Assembly (NCBI GenBank): GCA_964343605.1
Contig: CAYFKJ010000001.1
Coordinates: 496,001 to 560,000 of the forward strand
Length of the DNA: 64,000 nucleotides
Origin: CAYFKJ01 sp964343605
Lineage (GTDB): Bacteria; Pseudomonadota; Alphaproteobacteria; UBA2966
Direction of reading: 5' to 3'
Part shown: piece by piece, positions 18,380-27,959 of the stretch
How the letters are laid out: every line of letters begins with the position of its first letter
Numbering within the stretch: the first letter of the stretch is position 1
Position numbers and translations under genes: made by a program
Notes under the pieces: generated by a model
The model's database searches: none
What the model was told of the DNA's origin: nothing
Seen by the model: the letters and a program-made list of their open reading frames with translations, nothing else

Positions 18380-19417
18380 TCACAATCCTGCGATTTCGGC
18401 CGTCACCGGCTCGTCACGTTGCAGCGCCTTTGAGGCTTTATTTCCCAAAACCAGATCAAAGTACTTTGGAGCCAGTCCCAATTTTCCCGGCAGCGGGCGT
18501 TTCACGGCTAAGTTGGAAATGGTGAATGCCTCTCCTTTCTCAATGCCGCATCGGGCAACCAAGATTCGGTGCAACTCCCCAGCAGCGTTGAGCTCCGCCC
18601 CTTCCAACGACTTGCCAGGTACGCCCATCATGGTCTCAGCATCCCGTATGCCCGAAATCATGGCGGCGAATTCTTCGTGCTCAATCGAAAGTCGGTGATC
18701 GAATCCCGGCCTGGATTTGTCGTACGTGAAATGTTTTTCGACCATCACAGCTCCCGCGGCCACTGCGTGACACGCAGCGACAATTCCGTCCGTGTGGTCG
18801 GAGAAACCCACAGGCAAGTGATAACGTTTCGCCATCCAGGGCAGGTTCGCCAAATTCAAAGTGGCGATGGGAGCGGGATAGAGCGAAGTGCATTGAAAAA
18901 GACCGATATCTTGTCCGCCCGATGCTCGCGCGTACCCTACCGTTTCATCGATTTCCTCAGCCGAAGCCGCTCCCGTCGACATAAGAAGCGTCCGACCGGT
19001 TTCGGCTGCGCGTCTGATCAGTGGAAGATGTGTAAACAAACCTGAGGATATCTTATGAGCGGCCGGCGACAATTCCTCCACCCACTCAAGGGTAGCGATA
19101 TCCCCAGCTGTGGTTAACACTTCCATGCCGAGGTGGCGGCCAAGATCGAACATTTGACCGGTTTCATCGTCTGTCAGCGGACATGAACTGAAAAGTTTGT
19201 AACTTTCCGTTCCACGGACATAATTTTCGTCGGGATCAACGGTCTGCAGCTTAATGGCGTCGGCTCCCGCTTCGCCCGCCAGTTCTATCATCGCTTTGCA
19301 CGCGCCAACATCGCCTTCATGGTTGATGCCGATTTCGGCAATTGTCACGACCGGACTACCCGTCCCTATTCTCCGGCTGCCAAACTTTATGGGAGCGATT
19401 TCACCGTTACCGTTCAT
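18380..19417 (-). CDS. NeuB/PseI-type sugar acid synthase 1
   Basis: 345-aa PEP-condensing synthase of the N-acetylneuraminate synthase family. The barrel starts with AEIGINHEGD, continues with KLQTVDP and IS(S)G, and carries the metal/PEP segment EKHFTYDKSRPGFDH. The C-terminal SAF (antifreeze-like) domain follows at about residue 285. It condenses PEP with an N-acyl hexosamine or related aldose to a nine-carbon (or other) ulosonic acid. With PseB, PseC and PseG encoded at 25-29 kb it is the best PseI candidate in this half of the locus. Confidence 0.87.
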   Translation of the reverse strand: MNGNGEIAPIKFGSRRIGTGSPVVTIAEIGINHEGDVGACKAMIELAGEAGADAIKLQTVDPDENYVRGTESYKLFSSCPLTDDETGQMFDLGRHLGMEVLTTAGDIATLEWVEELSPAAHKISSGLFTHLPLIRRAAETGRTLLMSTGAASAEEIDETVGYARASGGQDIGLFQCTSLYPAPIATLNLANLPWMAKRYHLPVGFSDHTDGIVAACHAVAAGAVMVEKHFTYDKSRPGFDHRLSIEHEEFAAMISGIRDAETMMGVPGKSLEGAELNAAGELHRILVARCGIEKGEAFTISNLAVKRPLPGKLGLAPKYFDLVLGNKASKALQRDEPVTAEIAGL

Positions 19418-19481
19418 TGTATTTTCCGTCCGTCAACTTCGCTAAATTACGTCTATCGAAGGGTGTCGCAGTTCTCGGTCT

Positions 19482-21314
19482 TCACGTGATAACGTTGTTG
19501 ACAATGTGGTGTGCCGCACGAGTGCCGGCTCCTATTCCGCCCGCACCAAAAAACGTTTCAATCACATCCCGCCTAGGCCCCGCCTTTTCGTTCCACTTGC
19601 GCTCGATGTCGGGCAAAGGTTGCGACAGAAATTCCCGAAGCTCGGCCTGGAAATTTTCTGCGGACGCATCGAACACGAAAAATGCCTTTTCGAATTGCTG
19701 CCGCGCTTCCGGTCTCAACGGTTTGTCCCACGGAATGTCGATAAATACGAAAGGCTTGCCGGATGTCGCACACCAGGCAATGGTGCTTGTCGCTCGGGCC
19801 GCAATGACAACCCGGCAGTCGGGCAAGAGGAAGCTGAGGTCGTCGCTGAATTCGTAGACGGAAATATTGGGATACGAACTGATCTTCTCTACAACAGGGT
19901 CTTCATCCAGGTATCGGGCGTTGGGATACGGTTTGTAAAGAAGATCATAAGGCAAGCGGGAAAATACGTTCTTCACGATCTCCCATTCTTCCTCGGCCAT
20001 ACGATAGTCGTTTGTACTGGCACCAACGGTGTAGTTGACGTTCCCACGGTACAGTTTTGTTGAGACAAATATTAACGGCGGTGTTGCAGAAGCCGGCTTG
20101 CGGTAATTGTCGCACCGCCAATATGCCGCCGGCAGTCCGGCGGCGATATTCTTCGCCTTGTTGAAATGACTCGCCGACGAAATCTGTGCGGCCTCATGGT
20201 TGAAGGAATAAAAATAGTCCGCCGTATTCCCTTCGTAGGTTGACTGAATTGTCCAGCCCGTTGTGCTGATCTCACGCCCCACCCCGTGTTGGAAAGCGAT
20301 AAGGGGGAGCCCGTGTTCCTGGCACGCCGTATGCAGCGCCGCGAAATGTGAAATCGGCAGGATATTGGTGAGTACAGCTTTGAAGTTTTTGTCGCTCGAT
20401 GCACTCAGGATCGTGCGCCAGTATTCGGCGCTGCTTCGATATCGGCCGATGGCCTCGACAAGCTGGGTTAGGAAAATGTCGATAAGGGAGGGTATGACGT
20501 TTGCAACCACCACCGGCTCGAGAAACTCTCTGACAATGGTCTCCACCATTGCCCTGATGGTCCCTAATTCCTGTTCGCTGACAACCTCGGGATCCGGGAT
20601 TCTCTCCTCCAAACTCCAGATCCGGTAACGCATGGCGACGAGGGCGAGTGCCGTTTCTCTGAGCAGCAAGTTGTGCCTGGCTAGTAGAAAATCCCCTTTC
20701 GACCAACTCGACGGCAAATACCGGCAAAACCGATCGGCCAGTTGAAACCCTATTTTCTCGTAGCCGCCAAGTTTTTGGCGGTCCCAAAAGCCGACGCTTT
20801 CCGCTGGCCGCCGATTGATGTTGGGCAAGCCCTCGGCTGGAACCTCCAGGATTCTGAGATTTGGGTTCGACTCCAACAACTCGGACCAAGGCATGTTCGT
20901 TTGATGGCCGGAGATTGAGCCTTCGCTCACCCTTACAACGCTGACCGGTCTGTAAAAATCATTTTCTTCAAGAAACATCGCTTTCTGAACGACGGTGGGA
21001 AATATCAGGCCCACCCGGGAGGCAATAATGGCAAGCGCGCTATATTCCGCTTCCTCCAAGAACCTGTCGTACAGACTTTGGCAGAACCGCAGAACCCCCC
21101 TGCCCATCCGATTTTCAGATTTCTCCAACTCCAGATTTTCGGGTATGTGCGTCTTGAATCTTGGGTCGAAAATCAGGGAAGGTGCTGTCGTCCTGATTTC
21201 AAGCTCTTCCGGTTCAACGTCAAATTTGGCCTTTTGCAGGGCAACCAAACTATCGACGAACACAACGCCCTCGGCCGCATTTTCCTTTCTTTCCATATTG
21301 AAATTCGTGCCCAT
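19482..21314 (-). CDS. large GT-B-like putative transferase (LIC12162-like)
   Basis: 610-aa protein without signal peptide. The central part contains LIAFQHGVG, and the second half resembles the donor-binding region of CDP-glycerol/polysialyl-type transferases (KPYPNARYL, then VVIAARATSTIAWCATSGKPFVF). This layout recalls the LIC12162 family of putative transferases in surface-glycan clusters. A nonulosonic acid transferase role is attractive given the NeuB-type gene just upstream in coordinates, but is inference. Its ATG overlaps the stop of the ABC exporter (TAATG), so the two are translationally coupled. Confidence 0.6.
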   Translation of the reverse strand: MGTNFNMERKENAAEGVVFVDSLVALQKAKFDVEPEELEIRTTAPSLIFDPRFKTHIPENLELEKSENRMGRGVLRFCQSLYDRFLEEAEYSALAIIASRVGLIFPTVVQKAMFLEENDFYRPVSVVRVSEGSISGHQTNMPWSELLESNPNLRILEVPAEGLPNINRRPAESVGFWDRQKLGGYEKIGFQLADRFCRYLPSSWSKGDFLLARHNLLLRETALALVAMRYRIWSLEERIPDPEVVSEQELGTIRAMVETIVREFLEPVVVANVIPSLIDIFLTQLVEAIGRYRSSAEYWRTILSASSDKNFKAVLTNILPISHFAALHTACQEHGLPLIAFQHGVGREISTTGWTIQSTYEGNTADYFYSFNHEAAQISSASHFNKAKNIAAGLPAAYWRCDNYRKPASATPPLIFVSTKLYRGNVNYTVGASTNDYRMAEEEWEIVKNVFSRLPYDLLYKPYPNARYLDEDPVVEKISSYPNISVYEFSDDLSFLLPDCRVVIAARATSTIAWCATSGKPFVFIDIPWDKPLRPEARQQFEKAFFVFDASAENFQAELREFLSQPLPDIERKWNEKAGPRRDVIETFFGAGGIGAGTRAAHHIVNNVIT

Positions 21315-23080
21315 TACGCTGTTGCGAGGTCCAGTTTCGCCTGACCGTCTTCCATGTAGTATTTGATGTCCGCGATCTCGGACAAAGCCCTTTGGTGCGA
21401 GATCGCAAGAATGGTCATGTGACTTTTCAACGCCTTGAGTGTTTCACAAATCTCCGCTTCGGTTTCGGGATCGAGCGCCGTGGTCGGTTCATCGAGAATG
21501 AGCAAGCGCGGCCGCCTAACCAACGCTCGCGCGAGGGCGATGCGTTGCCGCTGGCCTCCCGAAAGCTGGGTTCCCCGTTCTCCAACCGGTTTCTGCAACC
21601 CCGCGGACCAAGCCGACACGAAATCCCAAGCGCCCGCCGCTTTTAGCGCTTCGACGACATCATCTTCCGAAATATCGGGATCACCGATTGTTATGTTCGA
21701 CAGAATCGAATCGTTGAACATGATCAATTCCTGGGGCACATAGCCGATGCTTTTGCGGAAATTTTTGATATCCGCCTCTTCGAGCGGCTCGCCGTCGACG
21801 AAGACTTCTCCTGAATCGGGGCGATAGAATCCCACGAGGATGTCGACAAGAGTGCTTTTCCCGCTTCCGGATGGGCCGACGATGGAGATCATTTTGTTCG
21901 CCGGTATCGACATCGAGAGGTCTTTCAGAACCTCTTTTTCGCCGAAGGAAAGGGAGACATGTTCGACCCTGATCTCGGCGTCCAATTGAAGATCTTTCGA
22001 ACCGACGTAGGATTCTCGTGCCGAGTTGGCGGCCCGGAATTTCTCTGCAAGGGCGTAGACGAAACTCTCCTTCGCGACCATTTTCTGATAAGCCGCCTGC
22101 AGCATGTTCATGCGGTTGATCGTACGGTAGAAAACCAATCCCATCAGGAGCAAGGCTGACCAGTCGAAACGCAGCACGACGACCGCGCCAAAAAGTGCGG
22201 CGCAAAGAATGGACGTCAACAGCGGGTCGCTGAGATTTTGGAGTCCGGCGGCGCTAATCACCTGACGGCGGGAAGCCTTGTTCAGGACTTCGGCCTCCGA
22301 TTCCAAAAGCGGTGCGACCATTTCTTCGTAGGCCATCGCCTTGATCGGTTTGATTCCGGACAAGGTGTCAACGAGCTGGGCCAGCATTTTGTCATAAGAT
22401 TTGTTGACCTCGCGCCCGGCCTTTCTCGCCATTATGACGAAGTAGTGCATCAACACAAAAATGCCGCACCCTGCGAGAAGACCGGTGAGGGTCGCCTCCC
22501 AGGATACCAAGGAAGCGACGCACAGATAAATCAGCACCTGCGTACCCATGGTCAACATCTGGAAAACATCGCTCAAGGTGCCGCTTGCCCGCGTCGCCTC
22601 GGTCGTAAACGCGTTGGCAAGTTTGCCGACAGGCTGCCCGGTGAAATAGCTCCACTTTGCAAACATCAAGGCATTTAGCAGTTCCAATCGCAGATCAGTC
22701 TGCAACCGCATTTCGGCGAAGCCGACCATCGTGCGCCCATACATGATGATCGCGGATTTCACCCAAAAAAGAGCTGCAATAAGAACCAGCAACTCGCCGA
22801 AGCTCGGGTGATAACCGACGAATTCGAAAACCTGTTCGAAGGTCTTCTGAAGCTGCGTATCGTTTTGTCCGCTTGAAGTCAGTTGATTTGCGCCGTCTGT
22901 CGCCGCAAGGAGGGGCAGAAACGAAGCGACGCCGACCCCTTCCGCAAGACCCGCAACCAATAGCATTGCCACGATGAACATGCTGCGAACGGGGGAAAGG
23001 AACAAAAGCGTCCAAATGAGGGTAATGCCGTGAGCATTGCCCAACTTTGAAAGCGAATCAGGATTCCAGTTTAGGTACAC
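21314..23080 (-). CDS. ABC exporter, MsbA/PglK type (fused permease and ATPase)
   Basis: 588-aa half-transporter with a GTG start. The N-terminal part has about six membrane segments (residues 20-330). The ATPase domain has Walker A GPSGSGKST, signature LSGGQRQR and Walker B LLILDEPTTALD. Such proteins dimerise and flip lipids; PglK of Campylobacter flips lipid-linked oligosaccharide and is of this size. No Wzx flippase is seen in the window and an EpsG/Wzy-like polymerase is, so this exporter is the best candidate for moving the lipid-linked repeat across the inner membrane. Confidence 0.88.
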   Translation of the reverse strand: MYLNWNPDSLSKLGNAHGITLIWTLLFLSPVRSMFIVAMLLVAGLAEGVGVASFLPLLAATDGANQLTSSGQNDTQLQKTFEQVFEFVGYHPSFGELLVLIAALFWVKSAIIMYGRTMVGFAEMRLQTDLRLELLNALMFAKWSYFTGQPVGKLANAFTTEATRASGTLSDVFQMLTMGTQVLIYLCVASLVSWEATLTGLLAGCGIFVLMHYFVIMARKAGREVNKSYDKMLAQLVDTLSGIKPIKAMAYEEMVAPLLESEAEVLNKASRRQVISAAGLQNLSDPLLTSILCAALFGAVVVLRFDWSALLLMGLVFYRTINRMNMLQAAYQKMVAKESFVYALAEKFRAANSARESYVGSKDLQLDAEIRVEHVSLSFGEKEVLKDLSMSIPANKMISIVGPSGSGKSTLVDILVGFYRPDSGEVFVDGEPLEEADIKNFRKSIGYVPQELIMFNDSILSNITIGDPDISEDDVVEALKAAGAWDFVSAWSAGLQKPVGERGTQLSGGQRQRIALARALVRRPRLLILDEPTTALDPETEAEICETLKALKSHMTILAISHQRALSEIADIKYYMEDGQAKLDLATA

Positions 23081-23151
23081 GAAGTCGCCTTTTGTCTATC
23101 CGGCGCCTCGGCGATGTAAATCACCGGGGACGTCCTCCGGCAGGGCTTGCC

Positions 23152-25101
23152 TTAAACGACGATGGGTTTCGGCTCACGGTATGATCCGGTTTTGAGCTGC
23201 TCGTACGTGTGCGCCAACACATACAACGGCCATTGCAATTTGGCGTATTGGGGGAGCAGCGATATTTCTCGGCTATTCTCGCGAAACGGCAAATCGTCGA
23301 AGATCGAACTCGAACGAAGGGTCTCCTCAAAGTCGAACGCTTTGCCTGCGCTCGTGGATTTAAACAGGGGAGCTCCAAATCCGTGTTTGGATCGAAATGC
23401 GACTTCCGGACCTATTCTCCGTTCCACAACTTTCCGCAACAGGTACTTGGTTTGGTCACCGCCGTCGAACCGGAGCTTTGCCGGCAAGGCGATCTGGAAT
23501 TCCGCCATTTCAGGGGCTTGGAACGGTAGCCTGCATTCCACCGCTGCCCTCAGAAACGCCTTATCGGTTCGCAAGTTGAACATGTCGGGAAGACTGAGTG
23601 CGGCATAGGACAGCGAACGTCGTTGGGTTGGATCCAGATGTGGAACAATGTCGTCATATTCACTGTCATCAAGCCCGAACGCCCTGTCGGATTTCTTGAT
23701 GTAATTGCTGTCAAAGATCCTCGAAAGGGTGTCTGGATTGTTTCCCTGATGTTGGGGAAGAAAATGAAAAGGTGAATAGGAAAAGTCGGGCGGCACCACC
23801 CAGCCCTTCAAACCAAATTTGTTGAGCACCCGCCGTCCTAGCCGGCTCGACGACAGCCATTTGCGTCCGACGTAACCGGCTGGAGAAGACGCGCGCGATT
23901 TGTCTTGCGACCAGGCTTGGCGGTCCACGTGATAACCGCCCGCCAGTTCATCCGGACCGTCGGAAATGAGCATTACTTTGGTTTTGCTCCGGCGGACCTG
24001 CCAGGCGAGCATCTCGAACGATGCGGTACCGGAATCGATTAGCCCGTCGAAGCCGTTGCTGGTGAGCCGGTCGATTACAGGGACGCTGTCATCTCCATTC
24101 AAGAAAATGTGCGTGTGGTCGGTGTTTAGCCGCTTCGACGTAAACACGCTCGCGTCATATTCGTTGAGTTCGCCGGGAAGGTTCTGATCGGGTTCGTTCG
24201 AGCTTTGGCCAAACAATGTTGAAATCGTCTGCTTGCCGTAGTCGGAAGCATAGGTACACACCAGGGAACTATCCAACCCGCCGCTCAGCGTTGAAATGAA
24301 CGGGACATCGGGAGGAATCCTGAGCAGAGATGCCGAATGCATCAATTCCTCGAACTGATCGATTACGGCGTCGAGCGACGGTGATGCCGAAAAAAAGTCA
24401 AACCACTTCTCGGGTTGCAGCTTGCGATATCTTGATTGCTTCAATCGGCCGTCCGCAAATGCTTCCAAATTGTGCCCCGGTAGAAGCCTGTTGAGACCCT
24501 GAACAAGCGTTTTCCCCGGAGGGGCGGCGTTGTAGCGCAAGGCCGAGACAAGCCCGTCAAAATCGATCTTTTCCGGTTTGGCTCGATCAGCCAAAACAGG
24601 AAGTGCTTCCGAGGCGAATATCAACTCGTCGTTTTCGATTCTATAAAAAAGATGCCGCTCCCCCATGAGGTCACGGCTCAGCAAAAGGCGGCGCTGGCGA
24701 AAATCATAGAAAGCGAAAGCCCACATTCCGTCCAGCCGGGACAGGAATTTTTCGCCATCGAGATGCAGGCCCTCCAAGAGAACCTCCGTGTCGGTCCGGA
24801 AACGAAAATCGATTCCTTTTGCGATCAGTTCCCTGCGGATTTCGGCGAAATTGTATATTTCGCCATTGAAGCTGATTGTCGCGCGGCCGTCTGCCGAACG
24901 GAGAGGCAGTTCTATGGGCGCCCCGGGATCGGTGATCGCCAGACGCGTGTTTCCCAGCGCCAACAGACCATCCTCGGACACCAGCGTTCCCTGAGAATCG
25001 GGCCCCCGGTGCTTCAGACGATCAGTCATCGCCTGAATCCGGGGATCGGCATTTTCTACGGGTCTGCCGCTAAGCGAAAAAATTCCGGCCAGTCCACACA
25101 T
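23152..25101 (-). CDS. asnB: asparagine synthase (glutamine-hydrolysing) homologue 2
   Basis: 649-aa class II amidotransferase starting MCGLAG with Cys2 intact, HRGPDSQG near residue 32 and the ATP loop STLSGGLDSS near residue 270. It is about 40 residues longer than the first homologue and differs through much of the synthetase domain, so it is unlikely to be a recent duplicate. It lies between an ABC exporter and pseG; a substrate carboxylate on a glycan sugar acid is likelier than free aspartate. It is preceded by pseG with a 57-nt gap. Confidence 0.9.
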   Translation of the reverse strand: MCGLAGIFSLSGRPVENADPRIQAMTDRLKHRGPDSQGTLVSEDGLLALGNTRLAITDPGAPIELPLRSADGRATISFNGEIYNFAEIRRELIAKGIDFRFRTDTEVLLEGLHLDGEKFLSRLDGMWAFAFYDFRQRRLLLSRDLMGERHLFYRIENDELIFASEALPVLADRAKPEKIDFDGLVSALRYNAAPPGKTLVQGLNRLLPGHNLEAFADGRLKQSRYRKLQPEKWFDFFSASPSLDAVIDQFEELMHSASLLRIPPDVPFISTLSGGLDSSLVCTYASDYGKQTISTLFGQSSNEPDQNLPGELNEYDASVFTSKRLNTDHTHIFLNGDDSVPVIDRLTSNGFDGLIDSGTASFEMLAWQVRRSKTKVMLISDGPDELAGGYHVDRQAWSQDKSRASSPAGYVGRKWLSSSRLGRRVLNKFGLKGWVVPPDFSYSPFHFLPQHQGNNPDTLSRIFDSNYIKKSDRAFGLDDSEYDDIVPHLDPTQRRSLSYAALSLPDMFNLRTDKAFLRAAVECRLPFQAPEMAEFQIALPAKLRFDGGDQTKYLLRKVVERRIGPEVAFRSKHGFGAPLFKSTSAGKAFDFEETLRSSSIFDDLPFRENSREISLLPQYAKLQWPLYVLAHTYEQLKTGSYREPKPIVV

Positions 25102-25158
25102 GTCAAGAAATCCTGAGAGAGCTAAAAAGTACGAGCGCCGGGGGCACCAATCGTTGTT

Positions 25159-26154
25159 TCAAGCGTGCGCCGTACGGCACTGGGTAATGGCATTGGCCAA
25201 GCGGACCGAACCCTGGCCATCAATCAGTTTTCTTGCGTTGTCCGCCATATCACGACGGCGCGCCCGGTCCGCAATCAATGCCGTCAAAGCGTCGGCCAGT
25301 ACCGCGCTCGAAATGTTGGAACGCTCATCGAGAGCTAGCGTTCCACCGCCGTCGCTCGCCAGTCCGATCACATCCATCTGATTTTTGGCGGTTGCAATGG
25401 TTATCGAGGGAACGCCACTTGCCATCCGCTCAAGCAACCCGATCCCGCCCGCACCAATAGCCAGATCCGCCGATCGAAGCAGACCTGTCATATCGGTTTC
25501 GTCGATCCTGAGAGTAATCCCATGCCCGATTTCATTTATAAGGCGCCGAACCGTCGCCAGGTGCGGCGCCCGACCTCCCAGTACCACGGTGACCCGGGTT
25601 TCCGAATTTGCCGGTATCGTGTCTTTAAGCGCCTCCAAAGCGATCGTCGTAGCGTTCGTCCCGTCCCGGGCTCCGAAACAAACGACAATGTGTCCGACCT
25701 GCTGCGCTGCTTTGGATGGGTATTCAGTTTGAAACGCCGGATCCAACAATGCGTATTTTAGGCCGACAAGTTCGGTAACACCGGGCTCCAATTGTCCGGC
25801 CAGGCTGCGCCAGCCGATGACGATATCGGCGTGGGACGAGGGCAGGTCAAAATCGCAAAATTCGACAAGGAAGCCCGCCCTTGATTTCCAATTCCCGATT
25901 TCATGCGGATCAAAGCGATAACCGTCGACAACGACCCCATACCAATCTTGGTCAAGCCAGTTTCCGCTTTCGGCGGATTCCCAGGAAATCCCGCTTTGCG
26001 ACAACCTTTCCTGCCAATCTCCCGCGTCTCCATCCAAAATAAAGTGGATGGGATTGAACGCGGCGAGATCCCGCGCCAAGGAAAGGCTGCGCGAAACATG
26101 TCCGCCACCGGCCTCTGGACGCGAATCCACGCGAAAAACCCAAGTGTTCTTCAA
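25159..26154 (-). CDS. pseG: PseG, UDP-2,4-diacetamido-2,4,6-trideoxy-altropyranose hydrolase
   Basis: 331-aa GT-B-fold hydrolase that releases UDP from the UDP-diacetamido sugar, the fourth step of pseudaminic acid synthesis. The N-terminus RVDSRPEAGGGHVSR holds the catalytic His of the GxGHxxR motif at about residue 19. ICFGARD-like and GAGGIGLLERMASGVPS segments form the C-terminal UDP site. The start overlaps the pseC stop by 4 bp. The order pseB, GNAT, pseC, pseG in transcription fits the pathway order closely. Confidence 0.88.
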   Translation of the reverse strand: MKNTWVFRVDSRPEAGGGHVSRSLSLARDLAAFNPIHFILDGDAGDWQERLSQSGISWESAESGNWLDQDWYGVVVDGYRFDPHEIGNWKSRAGFLVEFCDFDLPSSHADIVIGWRSLAGQLEPGVTELVGLKYALLDPAFQTEYPSKAAQQVGHIVVCFGARDGTNATTIALEALKDTIPANSETRVTVVLGGRAPHLATVRRLINEIGHGITLRIDETDMTGLLRSADLAIGAGGIGLLERMASGVPSITIATAKNQMDVIGLASDGGGTLALDERSNISSAVLADALTALIADRARRRDMADNARKLIDGQGSVRLANAITQCRTAHA

Positions 26155-27383
26155 ATTGCAGCGCTTTTGTTCTCTTGAATGATTTCGCTCAAAGCATCAA
26201 CCACCCTGTCTACGTCCGCTAATTTCATGCCCGGAAAGAGCGGCAAGGACAGAAGTTCCTCATAAATCGCCTCGGCGCCGGGCAAGGAAATTTTGCCGTA
26301 GCGATTCAGATAATATGGCTGCAAGTGAACAGGTATGTAGTGAACTTGGCTGCCGATACCCTTGTCCCGAAGTTTGCCCATCAGCTTGGCCCTATCAATG
26401 CCGAGCGCGGCGAAGTTTATCCGTATGGGATACAGGTGCCAGGCAGGGCTACAGTGTGCCCTTCGTTTGAGGGGCTTTAGGATGTTGGCCAGTTGCCGTA
26501 GCTGACTGTCGTAGGCGTCGACCAGCATCGTGCGTTTCGACACAAACTCCTTCAGTTTTCCCAATTGGCTTAAACCGAGAGCGCATTGGACGTCAGTCGC
26601 CCTGTAATTCAGCCCCACATCCCGCATCTCGTAGTACCAGGGGTTTGGTTCCCCGTCGGCAGAAAACGCAAGCTCTTTGTTCTCGAAATCCTGGGGCCGA
26701 TGGGTCATGCCGTGACTACGGAAATACCGCAGTCTCTCGGCGTCGGTTGTCTTGTTTGTTGTTACGGCTCCGCCTTCCGCCATGGTCACCGTTTTTACCG
26801 GATGAAACGAGAACATGGTCATCCGCGAATAACGGCAGTCGCCAATTGCGCCGAGCTCTCCTTCGATATCGTATTGCGTCCCGATCGCATGTGCTGCGTC
26901 CTCCACCACGGCCAACCCATGACGATCCGCCACGGCTGAAATATCGGCAAGGTCCGCACACTGACCCGCATAGTGAACAGGTATAACAGCGGCTAAATTC
27001 CTCTCCGAATTTTGGCTGATCGCTCTCTCGAAATCATCGGCGTTCATTAACCCCGATTCCCGATCGACATCGGCAAATACGACCTCCGCGCCGACAAATC
27101 GAGCCGCATTGGCGCTTGCGAGAAAAGTCAGAGAGGGAACGATCACCGCTTGGTCTGCGCCGATTTCAAGTGCGAGCATGGCCAAGTGCAGAGCGGCGGT
27201 ACCGCTGTTGCAGACGACGGCATGATTTGCTCCGACGGTCTCCGCGAGCGTCTGCTCAAATTCCTCCACTGCGGGCCCGGTTGTCAGCCAATCTCCCCTC
27301 AGCACCGCGGCAACCTGCGCGATATCTTCCTCATCCACCGTCTGGCGGCCGTAAGGCAGAAATCTCTGTTTCTCGCTAGCCAT
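26151..27383 (-). CDS. pseC: PseC, UDP-4-amino-4,6-dideoxy-AltNAc transaminase
   Basis: 410-aa DegT/DnrJ/EryC1 aminotransferase. It begins MASEKQRFLPYGRQTVDEED; the ATG at 27383 is chosen because a longer frame to 27491 would run deep into the upstream GNAT and adds residues unlike the family. LTTGPAVEEFE, NSGTAALHLA and the PLP lysine in FSFHPVKTVT are present. It aminates UDP-4-keto-6-deoxy-AltNAc from PseB at C4. The start overlaps the GNAT 3' end by 8 bp. Confidence 0.9.
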   Translation of the reverse strand: MASEKQRFLPYGRQTVDEEDIAQVAAVLRGDWLTTGPAVEEFEQTLAETVGANHAVVCNSGTAALHLAMLALEIGADQAVIVPSLTFLASANAARFVGAEVVFADVDRESGLMNADDFERAISQNSERNLAAVIPVHYAGQCADLADISAVADRHGLAVVEDAAHAIGTQYDIEGELGAIGDCRYSRMTMFSFHPVKTVTMAEGGAVTTNKTTDAERLRYFRSHGMTHRPQDFENKELAFSADGEPNPWYYEMRDVGLNYRATDVQCALGLSQLGKLKEFVSKRTMLVDAYDSQLRQLANILKPLKRRAHCSPAWHLYPIRINFAALGIDRAKLMGKLRDKGIGSQVHYIPVHLQPYYLNRYGKISLPGAEAIYEELLSLPLFPGMKLADVDRVVDALSEIIQENKSAAI

Positions 27384-27918
27384 TGCCGCCGGAGGTATTG
27401 AATTTGGCCATTGCCAGGGTGTCGCAAAACTCGCCTTCAAAAACGGCATGGTCCCTGAAAGTGGCTTCACAATGATAGCCGGCCCGCTCAAAAGCTATTC
27501 GGCTTCCGATGTTTTGCGCCATGATTCCGGCGGTCAATTTATGCAGTTGGAGTTCGTCGAAGCCGAAGCGGCTGGCGAGTTCAATTGCCGATGTGCCGAT
27601 ACCCTTTCCCCAGTAGTTGCGGGCTCCGATCAAAAGAGCCACTTCGGCTCTTTGGTGGAGGAAGCGGATATTGCTCAACCTGATATTTCCCACGTGCACG
27701 TCATCGTCGCTCATTATCCGCCAAATCGCAGAGTTATCCGTTTCATTAGCCGTTCTCACGTATTCTCTGGCTGCAGCCAAATCCTGTTTGCCGCGCACTT
27801 CCGTGTATCTGACTACTTCCTCGTCATTTAACCAGGATACGTATTCGGACGTCACGTTGTCGGCAGTCAACGGCGCCAAGTAGACGCCGCCCGGCGATCC
27901 AACTGTGGGCACCCTCAA
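27376..27918 (-). CDS. GNAT N-acetyltransferase (RimJ/RimL type) of the pse block
   Basis: 180-aa acetyltransferase. YVSWLNDEEVVRYTE and the acetyl-CoA-binding region GARNYWGKGIGTSAIE near residue 100 are visible. TTG at 27918 is the likely start, with GGAG nine nt upstream. Lying between pseB and pseC, it may supply the PseH step (N4-acetylation). By pattern it is closer to the RimJ/RimL acetyltransferases than the GNAT at 12446, so which of the two is the true PseH is open. Confidence 0.8.
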   Translation of the reverse strand: MRVPTVGSPGGVYLAPLTADNVTSEYVSWLNDEEVVRYTEVRGKQDLAAAREYVRTANETDNSAIWRIMSDDDVHVGNIRLSNIRFLHQRAEVALLIGARNYWGKGIGTSAIELASRFGFDELQLHKLTAGIMAQNIGSRIAFERAGYHCEATFRDHAVFEGEFCDTLAMAKFNTSGGNG

Positions 27919-27959
27919 TTATCGAAGCTCCGGATACGAACGAATTTCGGGGAAGTCAC

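Noticed and set aside
26151..27491. Longer PseC with 36 extra N-terminal residues
   Set aside because: The extra part overlaps the GNAT gene by over 100 nt and does not look like the family; the ATG at 27383 fits better.
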